DNA of 64,000 nucleotides, taken from the NCBI GenBank assembly GCA_030374805.1, contig JARGSG010000183.1:372001-436000 (forward strand), in the 5' to 3' direction. Made by a program: the position numbers and the translations under genes. A model generated the notes under the pieces. The model was not told where the DNA came from. It saw nothing but the letters and a program-made list of their open reading frames with translations, and did no database searches. Position 1 is the first letter of the stretch; each line of letters starts with the position of its first letter. Origin of the DNA: Gracilaria gracilis (taxonomy: Eukaryota > Rhodophyta > Florideophyceae > Gracilariales > Gracilariaceae). Shown piece after piece: positions 1-10,220 of this stretch.

Positions 1-2372
1 TACCCTTCGGCCACTATTTCCAGATAAATGAGCTGTGCCGTAAGACAAAAAGTAATCAAAGCTTTAAGCGGTTGAGGACCCGCCACTGGCCAAATTCTGA
101 AGAACACACGCGCGATGCTGTTGTCTTTCAACGGAATGAATTCTTTCGAGTGTTCAACTCTAAGGCTCGGAAATCCCAGTAAGAGCAAAAGCATTGCTTC
201 AATTCTGTACTGAACGCCTTTGTGGCTTTCTTCTTCAAACTGTTGAAGCACAGCGTGAACCCCATTCTGACATTCCCACAACAGGCGTTCTTGAAGTGTC
301 GAATCAAACACGTCAGTAGGTTCCGTAGACTGGTCCTTAACCGCTTTCAGTAGACAGCTCCAAAGTTGTTGAGAAATACATATGGGTATTGATTTCCTTG
401 GAATAGTTGGAAACCACCATTCATCCTGTCCATCCCCGCCAGGATAACAAAAGTCTGCTATTTCTGAACGAACGCTTTCAGTTACACATCCCATGAAACT
501 TAGACTTTGTTCGAGGTGCGAATGTTGCGCATCGATATTCGCCAGTTGATATCTCAACTGACTACGCTCCAAATCCCGGTGAAAATCAAAGATACGTTGA
601 CTTCGTTCAAGGGCAAATTTCTCGGCATCTGCTTCTGAACTCTCAGGCTCTGGGGATCCGTTTGTGTTCCCCTCACCGTTTAAGTCTTCTTTTGATACAA
701 CCTCCACATCCCAGCCATGTTCAGTACTATTACTTAGACTTTGGGTAGCGTGCGCCAGTGTGTATCTTTCACCATCTAAACCCAAACCTTGCTGACTATG
801 AACCAAAAACTCAACCTGATGACCATTGCTGAGGGCTAACCAATTGTCAATGCGAGCGCTGACTTGCAAGATTCCTCGATTGTCCCACAAATACTTTCCA
901 TACCCGCCCTTCATGAAAGGGAATCCGCATCGTACAGCAGTTGGAGGGTCAATAAAACCCAGTTGATCTTGTAGAATACGCACGGGGGCGTCTGTTGGTT
1001 GTAAGCTTTTCCTCGGACGATAGATGTCGAAATCTTTCGAACTCGAGCGGGATAGTGAGTAAGCTTGTGGGTAACAACCGCACCACTCACGGATCCCGAT
1101 AAATATAGCAAACCACTCAACTTGAGATGGGGTCAGCTTCTCAACGAAATCATATAAATAGGAGGGGACTTGTGCAACCGCCTCCTTTATGAGCGGCCTG
1201 TATAGGCCATGAGAAGGTAGTGGGTCATCATTCTTCTCCATAACTGGCCAGGTATACGGAAGACCCGCTCCATTCAAAAAGCACTTCTTCAGAACTTCAT
1301 GCTTGTCAAACACCTGATCACGCCTCGTTGGTAGGAATCGATGCCACTTTTCAGGGTTAAGTAAAGAACTCTGTCCACGGTTGTCTTTGATAGAACGATC
1401 CAGGGGTTCATTGACGCATTCTAACTCCATGCGAAGCACTGCTGTGCCCCATACCTTCGCGGCAAAGTCTTGTCGTCTTGCCTCCCAAGAGCCTTCGTTA
1501 TAGACGAAAGCCTCAGAGTCTTGAAGCCATTGTTTCCCGAATTGCGCCAAGTATGCGACCGTCCATCTCACGAACGTCGTTTCAGGCTTTCGGGGTTGGA
1601 GCTTTCCTGTGCGGTGAAATGATATGTGTGGCGCGGAGCTTCCAATTATCTCATTGTCGACAATTGAACTGTTCACCTTCATTCTGTCGATTATTCTCGC
1701 AATTTCCCGATTCGAAACAGAAGGTTTGCGTCGCTCGTAGTGAATGTCACAGCGAGTTGGATGTTGGTCGTCACATAGTTTATCACTGTAACATCTTTCA
1801 CTTAAATGGTCAAGATTTGATTCGGATAACCTCTCCTGATACGCAGATCCCAACGAACTACGTGAACTTGGCGAACGCCTGAAGCGATTGAACGCTGATC
1901 GACCACCAAGCTTCTCGAAGAAAGCCACGCTTGACGGTCGGGCTTCATCGGCCTCGTCCGGAAAGTCGGTGAACCGTGTATCATGCTGCGTTACGTTCAG
2001 CTGGCATTTGTAAGAAGCAGACTCTAAAGACACTGCAGTCCTTATTGCCCATTGTCGAAACTGGTAAAGCTGTACAAGACCCCAGACAGTGCGAACCAGA
2101 TGATAGATGCTGAGCACCAGCGCAGCAATGCCTGCAAACATTTCCTTGTAATCCGGTTCCGCAAGTCGCTGTTGTAGAATAATGTAGTAAATGATTAGCG
2201 GCATTGGTACAGTAACGACAACGATGTGAATGATTCCATTTCGAAAAGTTGTCTTTATAGAAGTCCATCGCTCGGAAATAAAGTCATGGTAGTACAAGAA
2301 TGCCCACGGTATAAGGATCGCGAGATACACCCCGGAGACAATTCCAAGCGTATCCCCAAGCTCTGTAGTCAT
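1..2372 (-). CDS. Large unrecognised multi-pass membrane protein, 3' end cut by the left edge
   Basis: Reading the minus strand from ATG at 2370-2372 (first residues MTTELGDTLGIVSGVYLAIL) the frame stays open for about 790 codons to the window edge, so the C-terminus is missing. A TGA lies in frame seven codons upstream of the ATG, which fixes the start. Three hydrophobic segments occur in the first 110 residues (about 9-28, 43-62 and 75-100). A long hydrophilic region follows, with many Trp and Cys, an Asp/Glu-rich stretch near residue 560, and a helical segment (LERSQLRYQLANIDAQHSHL). I do not recognise the family. The architecture (short membrane anchor, large soluble region) is seen; function is unknown. 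Codon use looks normal and no intron is needed, so it is probably a real, expressed gene. Confidence 0.8.
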   Translation of the reverse strand, partial: MTTELGDTLGIVSGVYLAILIPWAFLYYHDFISERWTSIKTTFRNGIIHIVVVTVPMPLIIYYIILQQRLAEPDYKEMFAGIAALVLSIYHLVRTVWGLVQLYQFRQWAIRTAVSLESASYKCQLNVTQHDTRFTDFPDEADEARPSSVAFFEKLGGRSAFNRFRRSPSSRSSLGSAYQERLSESNLDHLSERCYSDKLCDDQHPTRCDIHYERRKPSVSNREIARIIDRMKVNSSIVDNEIIGSSAPHISFHRTGKLQPRKPETTFVRWTVAYLAQFGKQWLQDSEAFVYNEGSWEARRQDFAAKVWGTAVLRMELECVNEPLDRSIKDNRGQSSLLNPEKWHRFLPTRRDQVFDKHEVLKKCFLNGAGLPYTWPVMEKNDDPLPSHGLYRPLIKEAVAQVPSYLYDFVEKLTPSQVEWFAIFIGIREWCGCYPQAYSLSRSSSKDFDIYRPRKSLQPTDAPVRILQDQLGFIDPPTAVRCGFPFMKGGYGKYLWDNRGILQVSARIDNWLALSNGHQVEFLVHSQQGLGLDGERYTLAHATQSLSNSTEHGWDVEVVSKEDLNGEGNTNGSPEPESSEADAEKFALERSQRIFDFHRDLERSQLRYQLANIDAQHSHLEQSLSFMGCVTESVRSEIADFCYPGGDGQDEWWFPTIPRKSIPICISQQLWSCLLKAVKDQSTEPTDVFDSTLQERLLWECQNGVHAVLQQFEEESHKGVQYRIEAMLLLLLGFPSLRVEHSKEFIPLKDNSIARVFFRIWPVAGPQPLKALITFCLTAQLIYLEIVAEG

Positions 2373-4135
2373 GATGCAAAACGAATGACGTCAATGTGCA
2401 TAAGACTCTGAAGAAGGATGGAACCAGGTCGGGAAGAACGTATGAGTCTTCATATACGTCAGATGAAGTTACGACATGGCATTGCAAGGGGGTCGACACA
2501 AGGAACAAGCGAAGAGAACAGCTGAATTACCCGCCTCCTAAGGATTGAACGAGCGAAGGATTGAGAGGACTGCACGATTCAGAAGTCGCGCGAGTTGGTT
2601 CTCTGGGCAGAACAAGTGAGGCGCTCCCAGGGCGCAAAATGACACGGGAGCACAGTGCTGACGGCAACTGAACTGTTGGCGCGCACCTGTGAAAAACTAG
2701 CGTTGTGCAAGCGGCGCAATTGGAGTGAATGTGCTTCACCAAGGACACTCCCTTGCGCATCGTTAAGGCGTCGTTATCCCCCCTTGCGCATAACCTTATA
2801 ACCTTGTATCCCATATGAGCGGTGTGGGCATTCTATCAAGATTCCAGACGCATTCCAGAGGCGTCACAAATAGTTGCCGGCAGCATATCATCCTTTTTGC
2901 GACACTCTACAGAGAAGAAGATATTTCGGGGGAACTGGCAACTGTCAACGAATTATACAAGTTGCCAACTCGGATTTCCGCGGCGAATCGCAAAATGAAG
3001 AACATTATCTCACAAGTTGTAGCTGTTTCATAATAGCACCAGGAACCTCACGACTAACGACTTCAGCGCACAACTCTTAGGTACGGGAGCGGGCTGAATT
3101 CCTGAGTACTGCACTCAAACAGTAGATGTTGTAATGGCACATACTTCTTTAGTGTGGACATCAGCCTTCAATTACTAGGTTGAAGTTAAAACTTTCTCTT
3201 CAGAAGCTCCCTCTCATCAAGAAGGCTAAGATTCGATATGGGAATTGTCTAATCAAATCCTGAAGAGAAAAAAAAAAAGTCGTTCAACTACTGTGGAACG
3301 ACGGGAGTTCTTCTCGACAGGAGACTCCTGTTAGAGGACATCGTAGCCCCCCGTGTTCTGCGTTCTTTTTGACAATGGTACCACACTTGGTTTTCCTTTT
3401 TGAGGAGAGGGAACTACTTGGATGAGTGATTCTCCCTTAGTTTTGGAATAGGGAACTCAGGACCAGAATAAAGAAGTACCACAATAGCATTTCACGGTTT
3501 TCTGATTCATGATCTTGAAACCGGGTGAAGATTCGGAACGTGCCCCGAGTAAAACTGAGCTACAGGTACTTCAGCTTTCATTGCGGTCCAGTGTGGGTCA
3601 TGCTCACATGAGCGAATTGGCGTCCTCCGCTTCACAATGGTGCAAAAAGTGAACCACGTGATAGACCTGGCCAACGACTACCGTTGGTAAAGGTTAGCGT
3701 TCTAGCCCTCAAAGTTATTTCTGTAGTAGGAAAGAATGCCTTAGCTGATTGTTTCGGGCCCGTTGCCATTGGCAATGCTCCGTAGCGTAGCCAAGACTGC
3801 GCTAGGGAGCCTTGTCGTCTTCTTTCTTCCAGGCTGTCTTGCCTTGGATGCCTAACAAGCATGTGACTACCGTTGGTACCAGTAGTAACGTTCCCTGTAT
3901 CATACGGGCTGTATGACGTAATGGTTCCGCCGTGCTGTACAAGGGGCTGGGGCTTTAGCGCAATGACGTCACCGCCAGCAACATCCGACACGTCGTCCTG
4001 CCGTTGAATGAATTACAAGATGCTGCCTGACCGCACCGGTACAGTAGATACAAGGTTGGATATTGTTACGCTCAACTCTACCTTCAGCGATGGCGCACCA
4101 GAGGAGTTCGATCTAGCCTCACCTCCGATAATCTT
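2373..4135. other. Intergenic region with two TACCGTTGGTA palindromes
   Basis: No convincing gene. It holds an A-run at about 3269-3279 and two perfect copies of the interrupted palindrome TACCGTTGGTA (3679-3689 and 3868-3878). Open frames here (for example 3632-3991 minus) start at GTG and resemble no protein. Confidence 0.5.
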
Positions 4136-5674
4136 TCACGTAGCTCGACGTGCTACTGGTACCGTTTCTCTACTACTGACACTGTCCTGCGCACTTCCCG
4201 ATCTGATCTCCTCCATGCCTCCCATAAATGGTCGCAAGACCTCAGGAATACGAATAGACCCATCCTCCTGTTGGTGCGTCTCCAGAATTGCAATCACCAT
4301 TCTGGGGACAGCACATGCCGTCGCGTTCAAAGAGTGTACATATCGATTATCCCCTTGACTCTCCCTATACCTTATGTTCAGCCGCCGTGCTTGGTAATCG
4401 GTGCAATTAGAGGCCGAAGAAATCTCTCCGTAAGAACCTCGTCCGGGCATCCATGCCTCAATGTCATACTTTCTATAAGCCGGATTTCCGAGATCCTCAG
4501 AAGGCATATCAAGCACTTTAAAGTGCAGCCCCAGCGAACTATACATTTCTTCTTCCAGCATTCGAAGCTCTTCATGAAGTCTTTCAGAGTCATCAGGATG
4601 AGATAAGATGAACATCTCAACCTTGGAGAACTGATGAACACGATACAGCCCTCGTGTTGTACTTCCCGCCGCGCCAACTTCGCGTCTGAAGCAGTGGGAA
4701 AACGCTGCCATCTTGATGGGCAACTTTTGCTTGTCCAGAATCTGACCAGCGTAGTATCCACCCAAAGGAATCTCTGCAGTGCCAACCAAACAAAGGTCAG
4801 AATCCTCAAGGCGGTACACTTGACTCGCCTCTCCGCGAGGCTGAAATCCACAACCAGCAACGATTTCTTCTCGTGCCACATCTGGAGTGGTCATTACTGT
4901 GAAACCATTCTTCGCCGCAAGTGACATAGCCCAGTTCACGAGGGCCAACTCCAACAGCGCACCAGCATTTCTCATATAATAGAATTTGTGCCCGCTCACT
5001 CGCGCCGCGTTTTCAAAGTCGACCATATCAAGGTCAGTAGCCAATTCCAAATGAGACTTGAGTGTTATACCTGCCGTTTCAGACGTGCGCTTTGTTCCGA
5101 AGGCACTTAGCACAGTTGCATTCTCCTCGGAGCCCTTGGGGACGTCCGGGTGGGTCATGTTGGGGATCTTGGCAGCCTCAATCTGAAGCTGTTGTTCAGC
5201 TTCAGCAAGTTGGACCTCGAGATCCGCCAGGGCTGCTTTTAGCTCTTTACCTTCTGCTATGCATTTCTGACGTTCTTCCGGTGCCATCTTCCCTGCGGAC
5301 TTCATGATTTTGGCGTTTTCATTGCGTCGCTTACGGAGACTATCAGCATCGATGCACAACCGAACATATTGATCGTATAGCTGGACGACGAGATCTGCAT
5401 CAGCAGACACGCTTCTATGGGTGATATTCTGTCTCACTGCGGGGAGATTCTCCTTCACAAACTTGAGATCAATGGATGCAGAGGCGATGACTTTTCCGGA
5501 ACCAGGGCGTCCAAGCCGATGACGCGTTGAACAAAACCCCACGGACCGCAAGAAGCCATTCGCGTATGTAGATGGTGGAAGTGTATTTCGCACTCTTGTG
5601 TAGGTCGGAAAGCAAGGATTGACAAACGCATGATTCCGTATCATCATTGAAAGCGGACGACGGAACAACGGCAT
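4136..5674 (-). CDS. Seryl-tRNA synthetase, organellar
   Basis: Class II aminoacyl-tRNA synthetase that charges tRNA-Ser. 512 residues. The first ~60 residues are Arg/Ser/Pro-rich with almost no acidic residues, as expected of a plastid or mitochondrial targeting peptide. Residues ~65-170 form the long coiled-coil arm (KRRNENAKIMKSAGKM...). The catalytic core follows: TAEIPL at 299-304, motif 2 with FRRE at 329-332 and RGLYRVHQF at 341-349, then SNCTDYQARR and motif 3 near NATACAVPRMVIAILE. The length minus leader matches bacterial-type SerRS (~430). The C-terminal ~25 residues after FMGG are Ser/Arg-rich and probably unstructured. The start is the first ATG of the frame. Family certain; which organelle (or both) is inferred. 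Confidence 0.95.
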   Translation of the reverse strand: MPLFRRPLSMMIRNHAFVNPCFPTYTRVRNTLPPSTYANGFLRSVGFCSTRHRLGRPGSGKVIASASIDLKFVKENLPAVRQNITHRSVSADADLVVQLYDQYVRLCIDADSLRKRRNENAKIMKSAGKMAPEERQKCIAEGKELKAALADLEVQLAEAEQQLQIEAAKIPNMTHPDVPKGSEENATVLSAFGTKRTSETAGITLKSHLELATDLDMVDFENAARVSGHKFYYMRNAGALLELALVNWAMSLAAKNGFTVMTTPDVAREEIVAGCGFQPRGEASQVYRLEDSDLCLVGTAEIPLGGYYAGQILDKQKLPIKMAAFSHCFRREVGAAGSTTRGLYRVHQFSKVEMFILSHPDDSERLHEELRMLEEEMYSSLGLHFKVLDMPSEDLGNPAYRKYDIEAWMPGRGSYGEISSASNCTDYQARRLNIRYRESQGDNRYVHSLNATACAVPRMVIAILETHQQEDGSIRIPEVLRPFMGGMEEIRSGSAQDSVSSRETVPVARRAT

Positions 5675-6520
5675 CTGGAGAGTAAGGGTGAACGCGGAAG
5701 GGTTTGGACTGCCGAACTTGGGGTCATCATGATGCTTACGGACATGCAGCTCAACACGAGATCAAACTCCATGGGTCCTCTGCTGCTCAGCGACCTGCAC
5801 GACAGCAGAATCCAAGACTGGCAGCATACCCGTACACTTCCAATTCCTCGCTCTGGGGCCTTTTTTTGTATTCGTAGTTCATCATTTTCGGCTCTTTTCG
5901 TGAAGATTGACGGTTCATCCAAAATTGCTCTTTTGTTACTGTAAATGAAACGCGGGAAATGGTCGCCTTCCGAGTGACACGTACCGAAACTACAACATTC
6001 TTGTGTCATGTCAAAGCATTCCGATGGGCTATCTAAGGTTAACCTTACCCTCGTATCATTTACGAAGCAACTCCGACTCTTTGAGGCTGGCCTGATACTA
6101 CTTTCGTACCAGCGTACCTGGTGAACATCTGTCGGTACATGAGAACACGAGCTTTGAAGCATGGGCAAGACTCATTTCTGCTTTGGTGCGAGCTTTTTTG
6201 TTCTAGCGGTAAGTACCAATCGAACGACATTCTCTTCCACAATATCCTTCTGACATATTGAACAGACTTCTGGCACTTTACTTCTTACATGGACATGTTG
6301 GTGGCTCTGGGTCGTAGGCCCTTCGGTTCCGGCACGACGCCCGTTTTATACCTCCTTAGCAGAAATTCCGCCCTTGGTCCGTGAAGCCACTAACTTTTCA
6401 AGAGAACCGGTTTTCACATATTCCCTTGCAGGAGGATGGCCAACGCGGAACTCGATAGTTCGATTACTCGCATCTTCATTAGCAGTTTTATGCTCTTTCT
6501 CCTTTTCATTCGTAGCAGCC
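5675..6520. other. Divergent promoter region SerRS / small membrane protein
   Basis: No gene seen. A perfect 14-bp palindrome, TAAGGTTAACCTTA, lies at 6034-6047; its 12-bp core occurs again at 25268-25279. The long minus-strand frame over 5644-6168 begins at TTG and is taken as chance. Confidence 0.4.
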
Positions 6521-6832
6521 ATGGTATCTCAAAGGGTTGCACGGTTGACTTTTTGTACCATTTTGACCTGCACGGTGGTTATAACCTTAATCGCTACCGG
6601 ATGCGATTTGGCCTCCATCGTAACTACAGCCAAGGAGTGTGCTGCTGGTGAGTGTCGAACAGAAGTGCCCAAGGAAATCCTGGAAAGCGGGCACGTCTGT
6701 CAGTGCAGCGTCACCGGCTGGTTTTACTTTACATTATTTGCGGACATTGTACTGCTGGTTAGCGCTATTTTCTGTGTAGCGCTCACCGTGATACCTATTT
6801 TGAGGCGAAGAGGAGTGGATCCCACTTACTAG
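6521..6832 (+). CDS. Small two-pass membrane protein, unknown
   Basis: 103 residues from ATG 6521 (MVSQRVARLTFCTILTCTVV). The frame can be extended to 6374, but that part is less protein-like. Two hydrophobic helices (about residues 8-28 and 67-92) flank a short loop with five Cys (TAAKECAAGECRTEV...HVCQCSVTG), suggesting a luminal or extracellular disulfide loop. The C-terminus is short and basic (RRRGVDPTY). The layout resembles claudin-like or tetraspan fragments, but no family signature is seen. It lies head-away from SerRS and converges on ClpS 216 bp downstream. Reality of the gene is likely but not certain. Confidence 0.55.
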   Translation: MVSQRVARLTFCTILTCTVVITLIATGCDLASIVTTAKECAAGECRTEVPKEILESGHVCQCSVTGWFYFTLFADIVLLVSAIFCVALTVIPILRRRGVDPTY

Positions 6833-7048
6833 ACACCACAACTTTTAACTGAGCTTTTTGACTTGCGAAACGTTTCCGGGAAACCTTTTTGGAGCACTCC
6901 TGTACACAGATACAACGTATTCATTACAAACACGAACAACCGGCATGGCCAAAATGAGTGGGCGATGCCAAAATGTCAAGACCCCAATGGAACAAAACAA
7001 TCATGGCTGTTGTGAGAAGAAGGATACCCGACGTTGTCCAGCAGCCGA

Positions 7049-7587
7049 CTACTTGTCCGGCTCAATAGTGCTGAAGACGCCAGCTGCAGGCCAACCAAAA
7101 TGTGAACACAATGTTAGAACTCGTGTTTCGAAGGAGTGACAAGATACAATATGTGGTGAGACATACCTGAATTGATAGAGGCGCAGTAGTGCTCGGCAAT
7201 CTCCTGTGCAATGACTAAAACCAGACCTCTGCCGTTCTCATGGGCCTCTTGCATAGCAGCGTATGCCCTGGAAAACGTAAGCCCCTGACACGTCTTCAGC
7301 AACACATCTACCACACGTTCTCGCTTGTTGACCGGATCGTTGTAAATGTAAAGTCGATACATTTCAGGTTGTTTGAATTCCTTCTTCAGCTGGGTGTTCA
7401 CTTTCTTTTCGAGCACCTTCTCTTTCACTGGTGGTGCGGCGACCAGCACAGTCATATTTCTCGCAGCCTGTTGCGCAATTCGTGACGCGCATACGCTGCG
7501 AGAAGAACTGGCATTGAGAAGCTTCTGTACCGGTGATGACATGTTTGGTGTGAAGGCTGGTTCCGCCGTCGTCGCTATGTTAGGCAT
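7049..7587 (-). CDS. clpS: ClpS adaptor, plastid-type, two exons
   Basis: Adaptor that hands N-degron substrates to the Clp AAA+ protease, here probably in the plastid. Exon 1 is 7167-7587, exon 2 is 7049-7083. The intron 7084-7166 (83 nt, minus) has donor GTATGT, a TTCTAAC branch-like site and acceptor CTGCAG. Splicing turns the unspliced tail after INS into AGVFSTIEPDK and a stop, which is exactly the kind of C-terminus ClpS proteins have. Residues ~1-70 are a Ser/Ala/Arg-rich leader. The ClpS core runs from YRLYIYNDPVNKRERVVDVL through AMQEAHENGRGLVLVIAQEIAEHY. The substrate-pocket ND pair of the family is present (YNDP). Total 151 residues. The intron is read from sequence; the plastid site is inferred from the leader. 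Confidence 0.9.
7084..7166 (-). other. Spliceosomal intron in clpS
   Basis: 83 nt, phase 1. Donor GTATGT (complement of 7161-7166), branch-site-like TTCTAAC about 30 nt before the acceptor, acceptor CTGCAG at 7084-7089. It is one of two introns visible in the window. Confidence 0.85.
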
Positions 7588-9308
7588 TTTCTTAAAGAGC
7601 TATTCTCGTGTGGCACATAAAGCACGAAGGTAGAGGAAAGATTCCAAGCAAGCATGCGTGTTGCGATACGCCGCGTGTCCGTGTGGAACCGTGTGATGCG
7701 ATGCGTGGAAGTATCCGGAAATCGAATAACGGCGTCTCTCTGCGAGGTACACACCAATAGAAAACGTTTCAACGCAGGACCTGAGCGCCGTTGGGAAATA
7801 TTGGTGATTTGCAGGGAGTGACGGAACGTATTTATGCTCGGCGAGGTTCTCGACGACGAAGACAATGTTTGAGGTGTTGGCGGCTTGTGAGCTTCAGCGA
7901 TGGGGAGATGATAAAGCATCTGTTTCCAATGAATGGTCACAATCACAAAATACGAGAGCGAAAATAAATTCCGCCGTGGCTCTACTTGGGTGTGAATGGT
8001 AAGTGACACGAAGACCGTACTTCAGTCGGTCGCCGAACTCCACAGTGGCAACAGGATGCTGAGCTTGGGACAAAACTTTATCTGCTGGGAGAGACAATGG
8101 AGGGCGTAACGTGTTACAAGATTGGGGCCCGTCACGGATATGTTTGATTCAGATATCTCGAAGAAACTCGACAAGTCAATGCACCTGTTCCCTCGGACTT
8201 GGGACCGGCGTGATCCGGCATGATGCTATCTACACGTAGTCAGGGACAGCAGAGTTTTCGGGTTTCGAGTTCTGGGCGTTAACTTGGCGCAAGCACTACT
8301 GAGTGCTACGAAGGTAGCGTTTTACCTGTACCGTTGGTACAGGTGCTGTACTTCGTATTCCGAAACACTCTTTGCCTCGTCTTCGTCCATATATATTTGT
8401 CCGTGTTTTTGTAGAAAGGCTTGTCGGATCTCTTCTTCTTATTCACTATAGACCGGCATCTCTGATTCCGAGACGACAGGAGATCTATCCTAAACACATT
8501 TCTCTCTCTTGAAGGTCAAAAACTTTAGCGGCCACTGTCTAATCATTTTTATGAAAGACACGTCATTCCTGTCTTGAACAGAAGGCAATTCATTTCGACG
8601 AGCTACATTTGTTAATAGACAACGAAACAGAACATGTTCCCCGTCTTTCCTAACTGCAGTGCCACAGTCGCGTCGAGCTACTTCCTTCTCAGGATGCAGC
8701 AGGGTGGAACGTGCGTGGTTGCAAACTGTGCTACCGTTGTCTCTGCTTTTCTCAAATCGGATCTCAGTCAGCGACAAGCTTTCACTCTACCCTGTACTTG
8801 ATCCGATCGGATCTCAGTATCTATGCGAATCATTCATCGATCTGGAAGAGTTTTGTTCTCGTTAAATTATTCCACCGTCGGAAACTAGAATGTCACTTCA
8901 TCAAAGATGAACATAGTGGCTAAAGACTCTTGATGGTCGAACGAACGTGATAGTTACAATAGGTATTTAGCGTTAACGTTCGTACCGCTGGCAGGATTTA
9001 TGAGGACCCAGCATTAGCCCTCGTTACCCTTTTTGTGTGCCAGAATAAGGGGGGTTATGGAATCTTTGCTTTCGGCTGCATGCCAGGTCCGCAATTCTGA
9101 AACTGCTTCACGCCTGTGACCATACGACATAATCACAGCGACTGCGGTTGGGTTCTACCTTCACAGTAAAGGTTACGTAGTTCATAGTATGAACTTCATA
9201 CCCGTCAACCCAAATCCCTGAGAATTTGGTCCAAAACAAAGGAAGTTCTTCATTTCGACGCCGCCGGCTTGGTTTCGGGTATACAAGCTCAACGTGAGTT
9301 CCTTCGGA
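7588..9308. other. Divergent intergenic region clpS / AlkD-like, with a 21-bp palindrome
   Basis: No intact gene. It contains the perfect inverted repeat ACCTGTACC-GTT-GGTACAGGT at 8324-8344, which holds a TACCGTTGGTA copy. The minus-strand frame 8490-8777 has Cys/His spacing faintly like the tail of a non-LTR reverse transcriptase, but it is too short to call. Confidence 0.45.
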
Positions 9309-10220
9309 ATGCCTACCAATTCCTCGTTTGTTCCTTTTGGGCCCATTACGCGCTCCTTCACCGCAAAGAGGCGTACACAACTCTTAGAATCTCCACGACG
9401 TACTAAGAGACCAGTGACATCAGCTGCGCATTCCGGGAGATCAACAAACCAGCTTGTGAAGGACTTGAAAAGTCGTTTAGAAGATGTTTCCGATTCTTCC
9501 TATAAGCCATGGGTAGAACGTTATTTGCGGAACGAATTACCATGCCGAGGTGCAAGGTTACCTGCGGTGGAAAAGACTGTCAAAGGGTGGGTTAAGGAAC
9601 ACAAACTGAACCCGCAACGCAGTACTGCTTCGGACGCATCTTTCAACAAGCAACTTATACGAGCTCTTTTTGAATCACCATTCAGTGAAGATAAGCTTGC
9701 AGCCACTGTTTACTCCGGCATTGTTACAACGTCTTCCCCGTCACAACACCGCGAGTTGATATCCTTGTTTGATGAACTGTTTGAAGAGGACCTTATTCGA
9801 ACGTGGAGTACCGTTGATTCTTTTTGTGGCCGAGTGCTTGCGAAGATGATCAAGGATCACAATGGTGAATTCGCGCTTCGCTTTTCTTCTTGGCGCTCAG
9901 CCGAAAACTTGTGGAAGGCACGTTGTAGCGTTGTGAGCTTTGTCCCCTTTGCTAGGGATGAGAAATTCAGGGACCTTATCTGGGAGAACAGCAGTGTCGT
10001 TGTTCAACGACCTGAGAGATTTGCCAAGACCAGTATTGGTTGGATACTTCGTGAAGTTGCCAGGTATGATGAAGAGTTCATGACACGCTTCGTGGAACAA
10101 TTTCATCAAGATCTCAGCTTGGAAGCGGTGAGAAACGCGACTAAGCATTGCGTCGTTGAAACGAGGAAGAAGTATATACAAATGGTCAAACAGAGCACGG
10201 GCCAAAAGAAAAGTAGCTGA
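9309..10220 (+). CDS. AlkD-like DNA alkylation repair protein (HEAT-like repeats)
   Basis: Family of helical-repeat DNA glycosylases that remove N3/N7-alkylated purines. 303 residues from ATG 9309; the longest frame begins at GTG 9294, so that part is not used. The N-terminal ~45 residues are basic and Ser/Thr-rich, possibly organelle or nuclear targeting. From about residue 50 the protein is all-helical. The C-terminal half has the family pattern: WRSAENLWKARCSVVSFVPF, then FAKTSIGWILREVARYDEEF and the VRNATKHCV helix. These match the W-x-RR/AAIVSF and K-IGW-LRE signatures of AlkD/AlkC proteins. Activity is inferred from the fold only. Confidence 0.85.
   Translation: MPTNSSFVPFGPITRSFTAKRRTQLLESPRRTKRPVTSAAHSGRSTNQLVKDLKSRLEDVSDSSYKPWVERYLRNELPCRGARLPAVEKTVKGWVKEHKLNPQRSTASDASFNKQLIRALFESPFSEDKLAATVYSGIVTTSSPSQHRELISLFDELFEEDLIRTWSTVDSFCGRVLAKMIKDHNGEFALRFSSWRSAENLWKARCSVVSFVPFARDEKFRDLIWENSSVVVQRPERFAKTSIGWILREVARYDEEFMTRFVEQFHQDLSLEAVRNATKHCVVETRKKYIQMVKQSTGQKKSS

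Noticed and set aside
3632-3991. 119-residue minus-strand ORF downstream of SerRS
   Set aside because: Starts at GTG, no protein-like pattern, and contains two TACCGTTGGTA copies that are elsewhere non-coding.
5644-6168. 174-residue minus-strand ORF overlapping the SerRS 5' end
   Set aside because: Starts at TTG and overlaps the SerRS leader in another frame.
8490-8777. Possible tail of a non-LTR reverse transcriptase
   Set aside because: Only a loose Cys/His similarity (GEHVLFRCLL); no RT motifs nearby.
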